This document shows, piece after piece, positions 37,223-45,844 of a stretch of DNA of 64,000 nucleotides; positions within the stretch are counted from its first letter, which is position 1; the number at the start of each line of letters is the position of its first letter. The DNA is taken from positions 265,316 through 329,315 of the forward strand of contig NZ_QBKU01000005.1 of assembly GCF_003054325.1 (NCBI RefSeq), in the 5' to 3' direction. The position numbers and the translations under genes were made by a program. This DNA is from Sulfitobacter mediterraneus. Its GTDB lineage: Bacteria; Pseudomonadota; Alphaproteobacteria; Rhodobacterales; Rhodobacteraceae. Below the pieces are notes generated by a model, which saw nothing but the letters and a program-made list of their open reading frames with translations, had not been told where the DNA came from and made no database searches.

Positions 37223-39193
37223 TTGGCCAAGCCGCTGACGCGCGCCGACGGACCGCAATCCGTTCCGGCGCTTTTGCAACGCAACGCAACACAATTCGCG
37301 AACGCACCTGCGTATCGCGAAAAGGAATATGGCATCTGGCAAAGCTGGACCTGGGCCGAAACCCATGATGAGGTTCAGGCGCTTGCACTGGGGTTGATGA
37401 ACCTTGGTGTAAACGAGGGTGATTTTGTCGCGGTGATCGGGCGCAACCGTCCGTACCTTTACTGGGCCATGATCGCCGCCGAGATGGTCGGCGCGGTGCC
37501 GGTGCCGCTTTATCAGGACGCCAACGCCGAAGAGATGGCCTATGTGCTGGGCCATTGCGGCGCACGGTTTGTGATCGTTGGTGATCAGGAACAGGTGGAT
37601 AAGGTGATCGAGGTGCAAGAAGGACTGCATCAGTTTGAACATCTGATTTACCTCGATCCGCGTGGTTTGCGCAAATACGACCACACGACATTGCATCAAT
37701 ACAGCCATGTGCAGGATCAGGGCCGCGCGGCCTATGATGAATACATCAAAGAGCTGGATCGCCGCATCGCCAAGCTCGATTATGACAGCACCGGTGTGAT
37801 GCTTTACACGTCCGGTACCACGGGCAAGCCCAAGGGTGTTGTTCTGTCGAACCGCAATGTGATCGAAACCGCCAAATCGTCTTCGGAATTTGACGGGCTG
37901 CGCCAAACCGACGATATTCTGGCCTATCTGCCGATGGCCTGGGTGGGCGATTTCATTTTTTCCGTTGGTCAGGCGATGTGGACGGGTTTCTGCACAAACT
38001 GCCCCGAAAGTGCGGAAACGATGCATGTCGATCTGCGCGAGATCGGGCCGACTTACTACTTTGCTCCGCCCCGCGTGTTTGAAACACAGCTGACCAACGT
38101 CATGATCCGTATGGAAGACGCCAGCCCCTTTAAAAAGCGTCTGTTCGACTATTTCATGGCCCATGCCCGCAAGGTTGGCCCCAGCATTCTGGATGGCAAA
38201 CCCGTTGGCGGCTGGGATCGTCTGAAGTACCAGCTTGGCGAATTGTGCATCTACGGACCACTGAAAAATACGCTTGGCTTTAGCCGGGTGCGTGTGGGTT
38301 ACACCGCGGGTGAGGCGATTGGGCCCGAGATCTTTGATTTCTACCGCTCGCTTGGGATCAACCTCAAACAGCTGTATGGCCAGACCGAAGCCACCGTGTT
38401 TATCACTGCGCAGCCTGACGGCGAAGTGCGCAGCGATACCGTTGGTGTGACCTGTCCCGGTGTTGAGCTGAAGATCGCGGACAATGGCGAGGTGTTCTAC
38501 CGCTCTCCGGGTGTGTTTGTGGAATACTACAAAAACGCGGAAAGCACGGCAGATACCAAAGATGCCGAAGGCTGGGTCGCGACGGGCGATGCGGGCTTTA
38601 TCGAAGAAGGTTCCGGCCATCTGCGCATCATCGACCGTGCCAAAGACGTGGGCCAGATGGCCGATGGATCGCTCTTTGCGCCTAAATACGTTGAAAACAA
38701 GCTCAAATTCTTCCCGAACATTCTTGAGGTTGTGGTGTTTGGCAATGGCCGCGATGAATGCACGGCCTTCATCAACATTGACCTAACCGCCGTTGGCAAC
38801 TGGGCCGAGCGGAACAACATCGGCTATGCCTCCTATCAGGAATTGGCACGCCACCCACAGGTGATGGACACGATCCAGAGCCACGTAGAAGAGGTGAACA
38901 AATCGGTTGCAGAAGATGCAATGCTGTCAGGCTGTCAGGTGCACCGTTTTGTGGTTCTGCACAAAGAGTTGGACGCGGATGATGGCGAACTGACACGGAC
39001 GCGCAAGGTGCGTCGACGGATCATCGAGGACAAGTTCCACGACATTATCACCGCACTTTATGATGGGTCCAAATCCATCAGCACCGAAACCGAAGTGACC
39101 TATGAAGATGGCCGTAAAGGCAGCATCAAGGCCACATTGGAAGTGCGGGATGCCAAGGTGGTCCCTGTGGCCCGGAAAATGGCCGCCGAATGA
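37223..39193 (+). CDS. long-chain acyl-CoA synthetase-like adenylate-forming ligase
   Basis: 656 residues of the ANL superfamily, similar to bubblegum/very-long-chain acyl-CoA synthetases. AMP-binding loop LYTSGTTGKPKGVVLS, LKQLYGQTEATVF, ATGDAGF, the hinge DRAKDVGQMADG and the catalytic lysine in LTRTRKVRRR are all present, so it should form an acyl-CoA. The TTG start is supported by GGGAGGAA six bases upstream, with no alternative ATG. It heads a Liv-type transporter operon; its substrate is probably what the transporter imports. Confidence 0.9.
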   Translation: MAKPLTRADGPQSVPALLQRNATQFANAPAYREKEYGIWQSWTWAETHDEVQALALGLMNLGVNEGDFVAVIGRNRPYLYWAMIAAEMVGAVPVPLYQDANAEEMAYVLGHCGARFVIVGDQEQVDKVIEVQEGLHQFEHLIYLDPRGLRKYDHTTLHQYSHVQDQGRAAYDEYIKELDRRIAKLDYDSTGVMLYTSGTTGKPKGVVLSNRNVIETAKSSSEFDGLRQTDDILAYLPMAWVGDFIFSVGQAMWTGFCTNCPESAETMHVDLREIGPTYYFAPPRVFETQLTNVMIRMEDASPFKKRLFDYFMAHARKVGPSILDGKPVGGWDRLKYQLGELCIYGPLKNTLGFSRVRVGYTAGEAIGPEIFDFYRSLGINLKQLYGQTEATVFITAQPDGEVRSDTVGVTCPGVELKIADNGEVFYRSPGVFVEYYKNAESTADTKDAEGWVATGDAGFIEEGSGHLRIIDRAKDVGQMADGSLFAPKYVENKLKFFPNILEVVVFGNGRDECTAFINIDLTAVGNWAERNNIGYASYQELARHPQVMDTIQSHVEEVNKSVAEDAMLSGCQVHRFVVLHKELDADDGELTRTRKVRRRIIEDKFHDIITALYDGSKSISTETEVTYEDGRKGSIKATLEVRDAKVVPVARKMAAE

Positions 39194-39260
39194 TGGGTCA
39201 AGTGAGGCCCGCATGGACGGCACAGCAAAGAATTGAACTCAGGGTGAAGGGGGGCGCGGT

Positions 39261-40079
39261 GTGAACGCAACTGCAGAAAGCTATACCACCGAAGACGGGC
39301 GCACGATTGGGCCTGTGGTGATGGAGATGAAGAACATCACCCTCCGTTTTGGCGGGGTTGAGGCGATCAAGGATATCTCCTTTGACATTCGCGAAGGCGA
39401 GATCCGCGCGATTATCGGCCCGAATGGTGCCGGCAAATCGTCAATGCTCAACGTGATCAGCGGCTTTTACGTCCCGCAGGAAGGCGAGGTCTGGTACAAA
39501 GGCAGCCGCCGTCCGTCGATGAGGCCCTATCAAGTCGCCGAGCAGGGCATCGCCCGTACGTTTCAGAACATCGCCTTGTTCGAAGGGATGTCTGTACTGG
39601 ACAACGTGATGACGGGCCGTTTGACCCATATGAATACTGGCCTGTTTGCCCAGTCTTTCTGGAAGGGCAAAGCCGAGCAGGAAGAGATCGCCAACCGCGA
39701 AGTTGCGGAAAAGATTATCGACTTTCTCGAAATTCAGGCGATCCGCAAAACCCCAGTGTCACGTTTGTCCTACGGTTTGAAAAAACGTGTGGAGCTGGCA
39801 CGGGCCTTGGCGGCCGAGCCGTCGATCCTGCTGCTGGATGAACCGATGGCAGGCATGAACGTCGAGGAAAAAGAGGACATGAGCCGCTTTATTCTCGATG
39901 TGAATGACGAATTTGGCACCACGATTGCCCTGATCGAACACGACATGGGTGTTGTGATGGACCTGTCCGACCGTGTGGTCGTGATGGACTACGGTAAAAA
40001 AATTGGCGACGGCACACCCGACGACGTGCGCAACAACCAAGACGTGATTGATGCCTATCTGGGGGTGGCCCATGACTGA
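39261..40079 (+). CDS. branched-chain amino-acid-type ABC transporter ATP-binding protein (LivG-like)
   Basis: 272 residues. Walker A GPNGAGKSS, LivG-type signature LSYGLKKRVELARALA, Walker B ILLLDEPMAGMN and LIEHDMGVVMDLSDRVVVMDYG are seen. A 15-residue N-terminal extension precedes the domain. Start GTG; A-G-rich sequence upstream. Operon between the ligase and the LivH gene, so the substrate is likely a carboxylic acid, not necessarily an amino acid. Confidence 0.92.
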   Translation: MNATAESYTTEDGRTIGPVVMEMKNITLRFGGVEAIKDISFDIREGEIRAIIGPNGAGKSSMLNVISGFYVPQEGEVWYKGSRRPSMRPYQVAEQGIARTFQNIALFEGMSVLDNVMTGRLTHMNTGLFAQSFWKGKAEQEEIANREVAEKIIDFLEIQAIRKTPVSRLSYGLKKRVELARALAAEPSILLLDEPMAGMNVEEKEDMSRFILDVNDEFGTTIALIEHDMGVVMDLSDRVVVMDYGKKIGDGTPDDVRNNQDVIDAYLGVAHD

Positions 40080-40106
40080 GCATTTGATTGAAAAGGGAGC
40101 ACACTG

Positions 40107-41114
40107 ATGCCCGAACAACTGGCTTTTACAATCGAAGTGTTCCTCAATGGCCTGATGGCCGGGGTGCTTTATGCGCTGGTCGCGCTGGGCTTTGTCCTGA
40201 TCTACAAGGCGTCCGGTATTTTTAACTATGCCCAAGGGGTCATGGCGCTGTTTGCGGCGATGACGCTGGTGGGTATCCAGAACGGACAAGTGCCGTTCTC
40301 GCATCTGATCAACGCCATTCTGGGCACCGATGTGCACCACTTTGGCTGGCATGTGCATTCCGCGATTGCGATCGTCTTTACCGTTGCGGTGATGGTGCTG
40401 CTGGCGGTCTGTGTGCAACGGTTCGTGTTCCGGCATCTGGTCGGGCAGGAGCCAATCATCCTGTTCATGGCAACCATCGGTCTGGCGTATTTCCTCGAAG
40501 GAGTCGCTGATCTGATGTGGGGCTCTGAGATCAAATCACTGAATGTTTGCGCAACAGAGGGCGCCTGCCTTCCGCAGGGTCTGAACATGTGGATCGACGA
40601 GACAACCTACAACGCCTTTGGTTACGGCTTCTTTATCGATAACCTTGATATCGTGGCCAGCATCGTTGCGATCATTCTGGTGGTTGGGCTGGTGATGTTT
40701 GCCCAATACACCAAACAGGGCCGTGCTATGCGGGCTGTAGCGGATGACCACCAGGCGGCGTTGTCGGTGGGTGTATCACTCAACTTTATCTGGATTTTGG
40801 TCTGGTCGCTTGCGGGTTTTGTCGCACTGGTGGCAGGCATCATGTGGGGCGCAAAATCGGGCGTGCAGTTCTCGCTGTCGCTGATTGCGCTTAAGGCTTT
40901 GCCAGTGCTGATGCTGGGCGGCTTTACCTCAATCCCCGGCGCGATTGTCGGTGGCCTGATCATCGGTGTGGGTGAAAAGCTGTTTGAATTCCTGATCGGC
41001 GCGCCCTTCCTTGGCGGCGCAACCGAGAACTGGTTTGCCTATATGCTGGCGCTCTTGTTCCTGGTCTTCCGGCCGCAGGGTCTGTTTGGGGAGAAGATCA
41101 TTGAGCGCGTATGA
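40107..41114 (+). CDS. branched-chain amino-acid-type ABC transporter permease (LivH-like)
   Basis: 335 residues with about eight membrane helices. NGLMAGVLYALVALGFVLIYKASGIFNYAQG is the LivH signature region and LPVLMLGGFTSIPGAIVGGLIIGV the conserved permease motif. A hydrophilic insert near residues 140-165 carries two cysteines (CATEGAC), an unusual periplasmic loop. Starts 28 bases after the ATPase gene. Confidence 0.92.
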   Translation: MPEQLAFTIEVFLNGLMAGVLYALVALGFVLIYKASGIFNYAQGVMALFAAMTLVGIQNGQVPFSHLINAILGTDVHHFGWHVHSAIAIVFTVAVMVLLAVCVQRFVFRHLVGQEPIILFMATIGLAYFLEGVADLMWGSEIKSLNVCATEGACLPQGLNMWIDETTYNAFGYGFFIDNLDIVASIVAIILVVGLVMFAQYTKQGRAMRAVADDHQAALSVGVSLNFIWILVWSLAGFVALVAGIMWGAKSGVQFSLSLIALKALPVLMLGGFTSIPGAIVGGLIIGVGEKLFEFLIGAPFLGGATENWFAYMLALLFLVFRPQGLFGEKIIERV

Positions 41115-41166
41115 CCAAGCTATCCCGCAAACCCACGCGACCGAATACTTGAGAGGGAACTTCTAA

Positions 41167-42243
41167 ATGTTCTACCGTGAAGCCGGCGATTTCAACACGT
41201 CCTACGCCGAGGACCAGCAGACATTCCCGATCAAATTTGACCGTTACCGGTACTATGTGGTGCTGTTTATCGCGATCTTTGTGGTCCCGTTCATCATCAA
41301 TGACTACTGGGCAAACTCGTTCCTGTTGCCGTTTCTGATTTACGCAATTGCGGCCATCGGGCTGAACATCCTCGTGGGCTATTGCGGGCAGGTCTCACTT
41401 GGCACCGGGGGGTTCATGGCGGTGGGTGCCTATGCCTGCTACAAGCTGATGACGGCGATGCCGGACGTCAGCATGTTCATCCACGTTCTGCTTGCGGGTC
41501 TGATCACAGCCGCGGTGGGGGTTCTGTTTGGCCTACCATCGCTGCGGATCAAAGGGTTCTACCTTGCTGTGGCGACACTGGCGGCGCAGTTCTTTCTGGT
41601 CTGGCTTTTTAACCGGGTGCCGTGGTTCTACAACTACTCTGCCTCTGGCCAGATCAACGCACCCGAGCGTGACACATTTGGCATCCTGATCACCGGCCCC
41701 AATACCGAGGCCTGGGCGACTTATATGTTCTGCCTGATCTTCACCATCGCATCAGCGCTGGTGGCACGGAACCTGACGCGCGGCTCTGTCGGGCGCAAAT
41801 GGATGGCGATCCGCGATATGGACATCGCCGCCGAGATCATCGGGGTGAACCCGTTGCGGGCCAAACTGACGGCTTTTGCGGTGTCCTCGTTCTTTATCGG
41901 TATCTCGGGCGCTTTGTTCTTTTCGATCTATCTGGGCGCGGTGGAAGTTGGCGAAGTCTTCGGCATCACCAAATCCTTCCTCGTGCTCTTTATGATCATC
42001 ATCGGCGGCCTTGGCTCTATCTTCGGCTCTTTTGCGGGCGCAGCTTTCCTTGTGTTGCTGCCGGTCCTGCTCAAAATTGTCGGCGTGGATTGGCTGGGCT
42101 GGCCCACGGATATCGTTGCGCACTTGCAGCTTGTGATCGTGGGTGGTCTGATCGTTGTGTTCCTGATCGCGGAACCACATGGCCTGGCGCAACTGTGGCG
42201 CGTGGCCAAAGAAAAATTGAGATTGTGGCCCTTCCCGCACTAG
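41167..42243 (+). CDS. branched-chain amino-acid-type ABC transporter permease (LivM-like)
   Basis: 358 residues. LivM signature AIAAIGLNILVGYCGQVSLGTGGFMAVGAY, RDMDIAAEIIGVNPLRAKLTAFA (EAA-loop region contacting the ATPase) and IIGGLGSIFGSFAGA are present; about nine hydrophobic segments. Pairs with the LivH-like subunit. Confidence 0.93.
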   Translation: MFYREAGDFNTSYAEDQQTFPIKFDRYRYYVVLFIAIFVVPFIINDYWANSFLLPFLIYAIAAIGLNILVGYCGQVSLGTGGFMAVGAYACYKLMTAMPDVSMFIHVLLAGLITAAVGVLFGLPSLRIKGFYLAVATLAAQFFLVWLFNRVPWFYNYSASGQINAPERDTFGILITGPNTEAWATYMFCLIFTIASALVARNLTRGSVGRKWMAIRDMDIAAEIIGVNPLRAKLTAFAVSSFFIGISGALFFSIYLGAVEVGEVFGITKSFLVLFMIIIGGLGSIFGSFAGAAFLVLLPVLLKIVGVDWLGWPTDIVAHLQLVIVGGLIVVFLIAEPHGLAQLWRVAKEKLRLWPFPH

Positions 42244-42260
42244 GGAAGGCCATGGGAAGA

Positions 42261-42300
42261 CGACGGGGCAAACCCTGTCGATGGCGGGGTGAACCCCGCC
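42261..42300 (+). repeat. two adjacent hairpins in the livM-binding-protein spacer
   Basis: CGACGGGGCAAACCCTGTCG (one G-T pair) is followed by GGCGGGG-TGAA-CCCCGCC, a perfect 7-base stem. The second resembles short GC-rich palindromes scattered between genes in Rhodobacteraceae. No T-run, so probably a repeat or processing/stability site rather than a terminator. Confidence 0.5.
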
Positions 42301-42338
42301 CTACGGAAATCGGATAATATCCAAGGGAGGAAACACCG

Positions 42339-43622
42339 ATGAAATATAAACTAGGTACACTGGCCGTTGCAGGCCTGATGGCGGCAAGCCCGGTCATGGC
42401 GGATCTCGTATTCCCAAGCCTGAGCTACCGGACCGGCCCATACGCCGCTGGCGGCATCCCGTTTGCCGATGGCTATGCGGATTATTTCACCATGCTGAAC
42501 GCCCGTGACGGCGGCATCGGCGGCGTGATGGCCAAGGTCATCGAATGCGAAACCGGCTATAACACCGAAAAAGGTGTGGAATGCTACGAATCCACCAAAG
42601 GCGAAGGCGCTTTGGTGTATCAACCGCTGTCCACAGGTATCACCTACCAGCTGATCCCGAAAACCACGGCTGACAACATTCCGATGCACACCATGGGCTA
42701 TGGCCGGACGTCTGCTGCAAACGGCAAAGTGTTCAGCCACACGTTCAACTATCCTGCGAACTACTGGAACGGTGCCTCCGGCGCGATCAACTATCTGCTG
42801 AGCGAGAACGGCGGTGATCTGAAGGGTAAAAAAGTTGCTCTGGTTTACCACAACTCCGCCTACGGCAAAGAGCCGATCCGCACCTTGCAGGAACTGTCCG
42901 CCAAGCACGGCTTTGAATTCAAGGAAGTGCCAGTTGACCACCCCGGTCAGGAGCAGAAATCCCAGTGGCTGCAAATTCGCCGCGACAAGCCTGACTATGT
43001 GATCATGTACGGCTGGGGCGTAATGAACCAGGTTGCGGTTCAAGAAGCGGCCAACATCCGTTTCCCAATGGAAAACTTCATTGGCATCTGGTGGTCCGGT
43101 TCCGAGAACGACGTTCTGGCAGCAGGCGACAAGGCTGACGGCTACAAGGCGCTGACATTCCACGGAGTTGGCGATGACTTCCCGGTGTTTGACGACATCC
43201 AGAAGCACGTTGTTGATGCAGGCAATGCGGCCGGTGCTGGCGATCAGATCGGTACTGTTCTCTACAACCGTGGCCTCTATGCCGCGATGCTCGCAGCCGA
43301 AGCGGCGAAGACTGCACAGGAAATCCACGGCACCGCAGACATCACCCCGGCGATGATGCGCGATGGCATGGAAAATCTGGAGATCACCGAAGAAAAAATG
43401 GCCGGCCTCGGCATGCCAAACTTCGGTCCATCCTTCAGCGTGTCCTGTGACAACCACGGTGGTCCGGGCCTGATCGGGATGACCCAGTGGGACGCGACCG
43501 CAAAAGAGTGGAAGCTGATCTCTGAGTTCTCCGAAACAGACATGTCTGTGATCCAGCCGCTGATCGACGCGGATTCCGGTGCCTATGCATCTGAAAACAA
43601 CATCGAAGCGGGTTGTAAGTAA
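42339..43622 (+). CDS. ABC transporter substrate-binding protein (Liv family)
   Basis: 427 residues, exported: signal peptide MKYKLGTLAVAGLMAASPVMA. The mature protein is a two-lobed periplasmic receptor: FPSLSYRTGPYAAGGIPFADGY, LKGKKVALVYHNSAYGKEPI, and QWLQIRRDKPDYVIMYGWG match the receptor-family ligand-binding fold. A pair of cysteines in CETGYNTEKGVECYE may form a disulfide. Preceded by AGGGAGG. Codon choice is biased to frequent codons, suggesting high expression. Confidence 0.9.
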   Translation: MKYKLGTLAVAGLMAASPVMADLVFPSLSYRTGPYAAGGIPFADGYADYFTMLNARDGGIGGVMAKVIECETGYNTEKGVECYESTKGEGALVYQPLSTGITYQLIPKTTADNIPMHTMGYGRTSAANGKVFSHTFNYPANYWNGASGAINYLLSENGGDLKGKKVALVYHNSAYGKEPIRTLQELSAKHGFEFKEVPVDHPGQEQKSQWLQIRRDKPDYVIMYGWGVMNQVAVQEAANIRFPMENFIGIWWSGSENDVLAAGDKADGYKALTFHGVGDDFPVFDDIQKHVVDAGNAAGAGDQIGTVLYNRGLYAAMLAAEAAKTAQEIHGTADITPAMMRDGMENLEITEEKMAGLGMPNFGPSFSVSCDNHGGPGLIGMTQWDATAKEWKLISEFSETDMSVIQPLIDADSGAYASENNIEAGCK

Positions 43623-43630
43623 CCGTTTCC

Positions 43631-43660
43631 CTCTGGCCGCAGCATCCGTTGCGGCCAGAG
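43631..43660 (+). repeat. mRNA-stability type hairpin after the binding-protein gene
   Basis: CTCTGGCCGCA and TGCGGCCAGAG form a perfect 11-base stem with an 8-base loop, eight bases after the stop. The sequence after it is not T-rich enough for full termination. Such hairpins after periplasmic-binding-protein genes raise that gene above the other subunits. Confidence 0.65.
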
Positions 43661-43690
43661 ATCCCACGATTTTAATGAAGGGTTTGCCCC

Positions 43691-44527
43691 ATGCTGGATG
43701 CTGCCAATACCGCCGAGACTCAGGTCGAGAATGTCCTTGAGGTCAACAATATTGAGGTGATCTACAATCACGTGATCCTTGTATTGAAAGGCGTGAGCCT
43801 GAACGTGCCCAAAGGTGGCATCACCGCCTTGCTGGGCGGCAATGGCGCGGGCAAAACCACCACGCTCAAGGCGATTTCGGGTTTGCTGGCCTCTGAACGG
43901 GGCGAGGTGACCAAAGGGTCGATCAAATACCGCGGTCTCGATATTCAGGACGCCGATCCTGCCGAAACCGTGAAAAAAGGGGTCGTGCAGGTGATGGAAG
44001 GCCGTCACTGTTTTGAGCATCTGACCATCGAAGAGAACCTGATGACGGGCGCCTATACCCGCACCGACGGCAATGCCGCCATCGCAGCCGATCTCGAAAT
44101 GGTTTACAACTATTTCCCCCGTTTGAAAGAGCGCCGCAAAAGTCAGGCAGGCTATACCTCAGGCGGAGAACAGCAGATGTGCGCCGTGGGCCGCGCCTTG
44201 ATGAGCCGCCCCGAGACCATCTTGCTTGATGAGCCTTCCATGGGGCTGGCGCCACAACTGGTGGAGCAGATCTTTGAGATCGTCAAAGCCATCAACGAAC
44301 AGGAAGGCGTAACTTTCCTTCTGGCCGAACAGAACACCAACGTTGCCCTGCGCTATGCCCACTATGGTTACATCCTTGAATCGGGCCGTGTGGTGATGGA
44401 CGGCCCTGCCGCCGATCTGCGCGAAAACAAAGACGTTAAGGAATTCTATTTGGGAATGTCGGATGAAGGGCGCAAATCCTTCCGCGATGTGCGCAGCTAT
44501 CGCCGCCGCAAGCGTTGGCTCAGCTAA
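43691..44527 (+). CDS. branched-chain amino-acid-type ABC transporter ATP-binding protein (LivF-like)
   Basis: 278 residues. Walker A LGGNGAGKTTTLK, signature YTSGGEQQMCAVGRALM, Walker B ILLDEPSMGLAP, and LAEQNTNVALRYAHYGYILESG. The HC- and Tyr-rich C-terminus (RSYRRRKRWLS) is basic. It follows the binding protein, and the last ligase gene follows it after 48 bases. Confidence 0.92.
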   Translation: MLDAANTAETQVENVLEVNNIEVIYNHVILVLKGVSLNVPKGGITALLGGNGAGKTTTLKAISGLLASERGEVTKGSIKYRGLDIQDADPAETVKKGVVQVMEGRHCFEHLTIEENLMTGAYTRTDGNAAIAADLEMVYNYFPRLKERRKSQAGYTSGGEQQMCAVGRALMSRPETILLDEPSMGLAPQLVEQIFEIVKAINEQEGVTFLLAEQNTNVALRYAHYGYILESGRVVMDGPAADLRENKDVKEFYLGMSDEGRKSFRDVRSYRRRKRWLS

Positions 44528-44575
44528 GCGCGTCCCAAGACTGATTTTATTGCAATTTTAACCGGGGTAGATGCC

Positions 44576-45784
44576 ATGGCCAGCACCTCTTTCTTTGACG
44601 ACCAAGAAACGCGCAGCGCCGATCAGCGTGCAGCGGATCAATCCGCGCTTTTGCGCAGCCGTCTTGCGGCCATCACCGAAGCCCCGGCGCAGTGGCGCGA
44701 TGCCGCTGCAACCGTGCAAACGGCGGCGGATCTCGTGGCATTGCCGGTGCTGCGCAAATCCGATTTGTCAGGCTGGCAAAAGCAAAACCCGCCTTTTGGC
44801 GGTATCGCGGTCAGCAATGTCACCCATGTCTTTCAATCCCCAGGTCCGATCTATGAACCCGGCAGCACCAGTGTGGCCGATTTCTGGCGCATGGGGCGGT
44901 TTTTGAATGCTGCCGGATTTGGTGCGGATGATATCGTGCAAAACTGCTTTGGATATCACCTGACCCCGGCAGGCCACATGTTTGAAAGCGGTGCGCGGGC
45001 GGTTGGGGCCAAGGTTCTGCCTGCGGGCACCGGCCAGACCGAACTGCAGGTCCGTGCGGCGGTCGATATTGGCACCACCGGCTATGCGGGTACGCCCGAT
45101 TACCTGAAGATCATTCTCGAAAAAGCGGATGAAATGGGCGAAACGCTCAAGATCACCAAGGCCGCCGTGGGCGGCGGGGCGTTGTTCCCCTCCTTGCGCA
45201 GCTACTACATCGATCGCGGCATTGCTTGTCTGCAATGCTATGCCACCGCCGATCTGGGAAACATTGCGTATGAGAGCCCCGCGATGGAAGGCATGATCGT
45301 CGATGAAGGTGTAATCGTTGAGATCGTGACCCCCGGCACCGGCGATCCTGTCGCCCCCGGCGAGGTTGGCGAGGTTGTCGTGACCTCCCTGAACCCAGAT
45401 TACCCTTTGATCCGTTTCGCCACCGGCGATCTGAGCGCGGCCATGGACGGCACATCGCCTTGCGGGCGCACCAACATGCGGATCAAGGGCTGGATGGGCC
45501 GCGCCGATCAGACCACCAAGATCAAAGGCATGTTTGTTCGCCCCGAACAGGTGGCCGAACTGGTCGCCCACCACGCCGAAGTCGCCAAGGCCCGTGTCGT
45601 GGCCAGCCGCGCCGGAGAACAGGACGTGATGACCGTCCAGATCGAAGCCAGTGGCGGTGACGCGGATGCCTATGCCCAATCGGTTCAGCAATTGCTCAAG
45701 CTCAAGGGCAAGATCGAAGTCGTCGCCCCCGGCAGCCTGCCTAAGGACGGGTTGGTGATCGAGGATCAGCGCAGCTACGACTAA
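44576..45784 (+). CDS. PaaK-like adenylate-forming protein with an altered P-loop
   Basis: 402 residues resembling phenylacetate-CoA ligase. Where PaaK has the AMP-binding SSGTTG loop this protein reads FQSPGPIYEPGSTS, so the nucleotide loop is not canonical. Other landmarks remain: LQCYATADLGNIAYES for the A5 region, IRFATGDLSA (A7), IKGMFVRPEQV (A8). The final lysine is uncertain (LKGKIEVVAPGSLPKDGLV). It could still adenylate, or act as a partner of the first ligase. Last gene of the Liv operon. Confidence 0.78.
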   Translation: MASTSFFDDQETRSADQRAADQSALLRSRLAAITEAPAQWRDAAATVQTAADLVALPVLRKSDLSGWQKQNPPFGGIAVSNVTHVFQSPGPIYEPGSTSVADFWRMGRFLNAAGFGADDIVQNCFGYHLTPAGHMFESGARAVGAKVLPAGTGQTELQVRAAVDIGTTGYAGTPDYLKIILEKADEMGETLKITKAAVGGGALFPSLRSYYIDRGIACLQCYATADLGNIAYESPAMEGMIVDEGVIVEIVTPGTGDPVAPGEVGEVVVTSLNPDYPLIRFATGDLSAAMDGTSPCGRTNMRIKGWMGRADQTTKIKGMFVRPEQVAELVAHHAEVAKARVVASRAGEQDVMTVQIEASGGDADAYAQSVQQLLKLKGKIEVVAPGSLPKDGLVIEDQRSYD

Positions 45785-45844
45785 ACCCGTGCCATCAGGT
45801 GTGCACGCACTGGTATTCCTGAGCAGAATCGTCGAAATAGGGGC

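Noticed and set aside
37142..38620. 492-residue minus-strand frame opposite the acyl-CoA synthetase-like gene
   Set aside because: Antisense shadow with atypical composition; the plus strand has complete ANL motifs.
42351..43667. 438-residue minus-strand frame opposite the Liv-type binding protein
   Set aside because: Antisense shadow; the plus-strand protein has a signal peptide and receptor-fold motifs.
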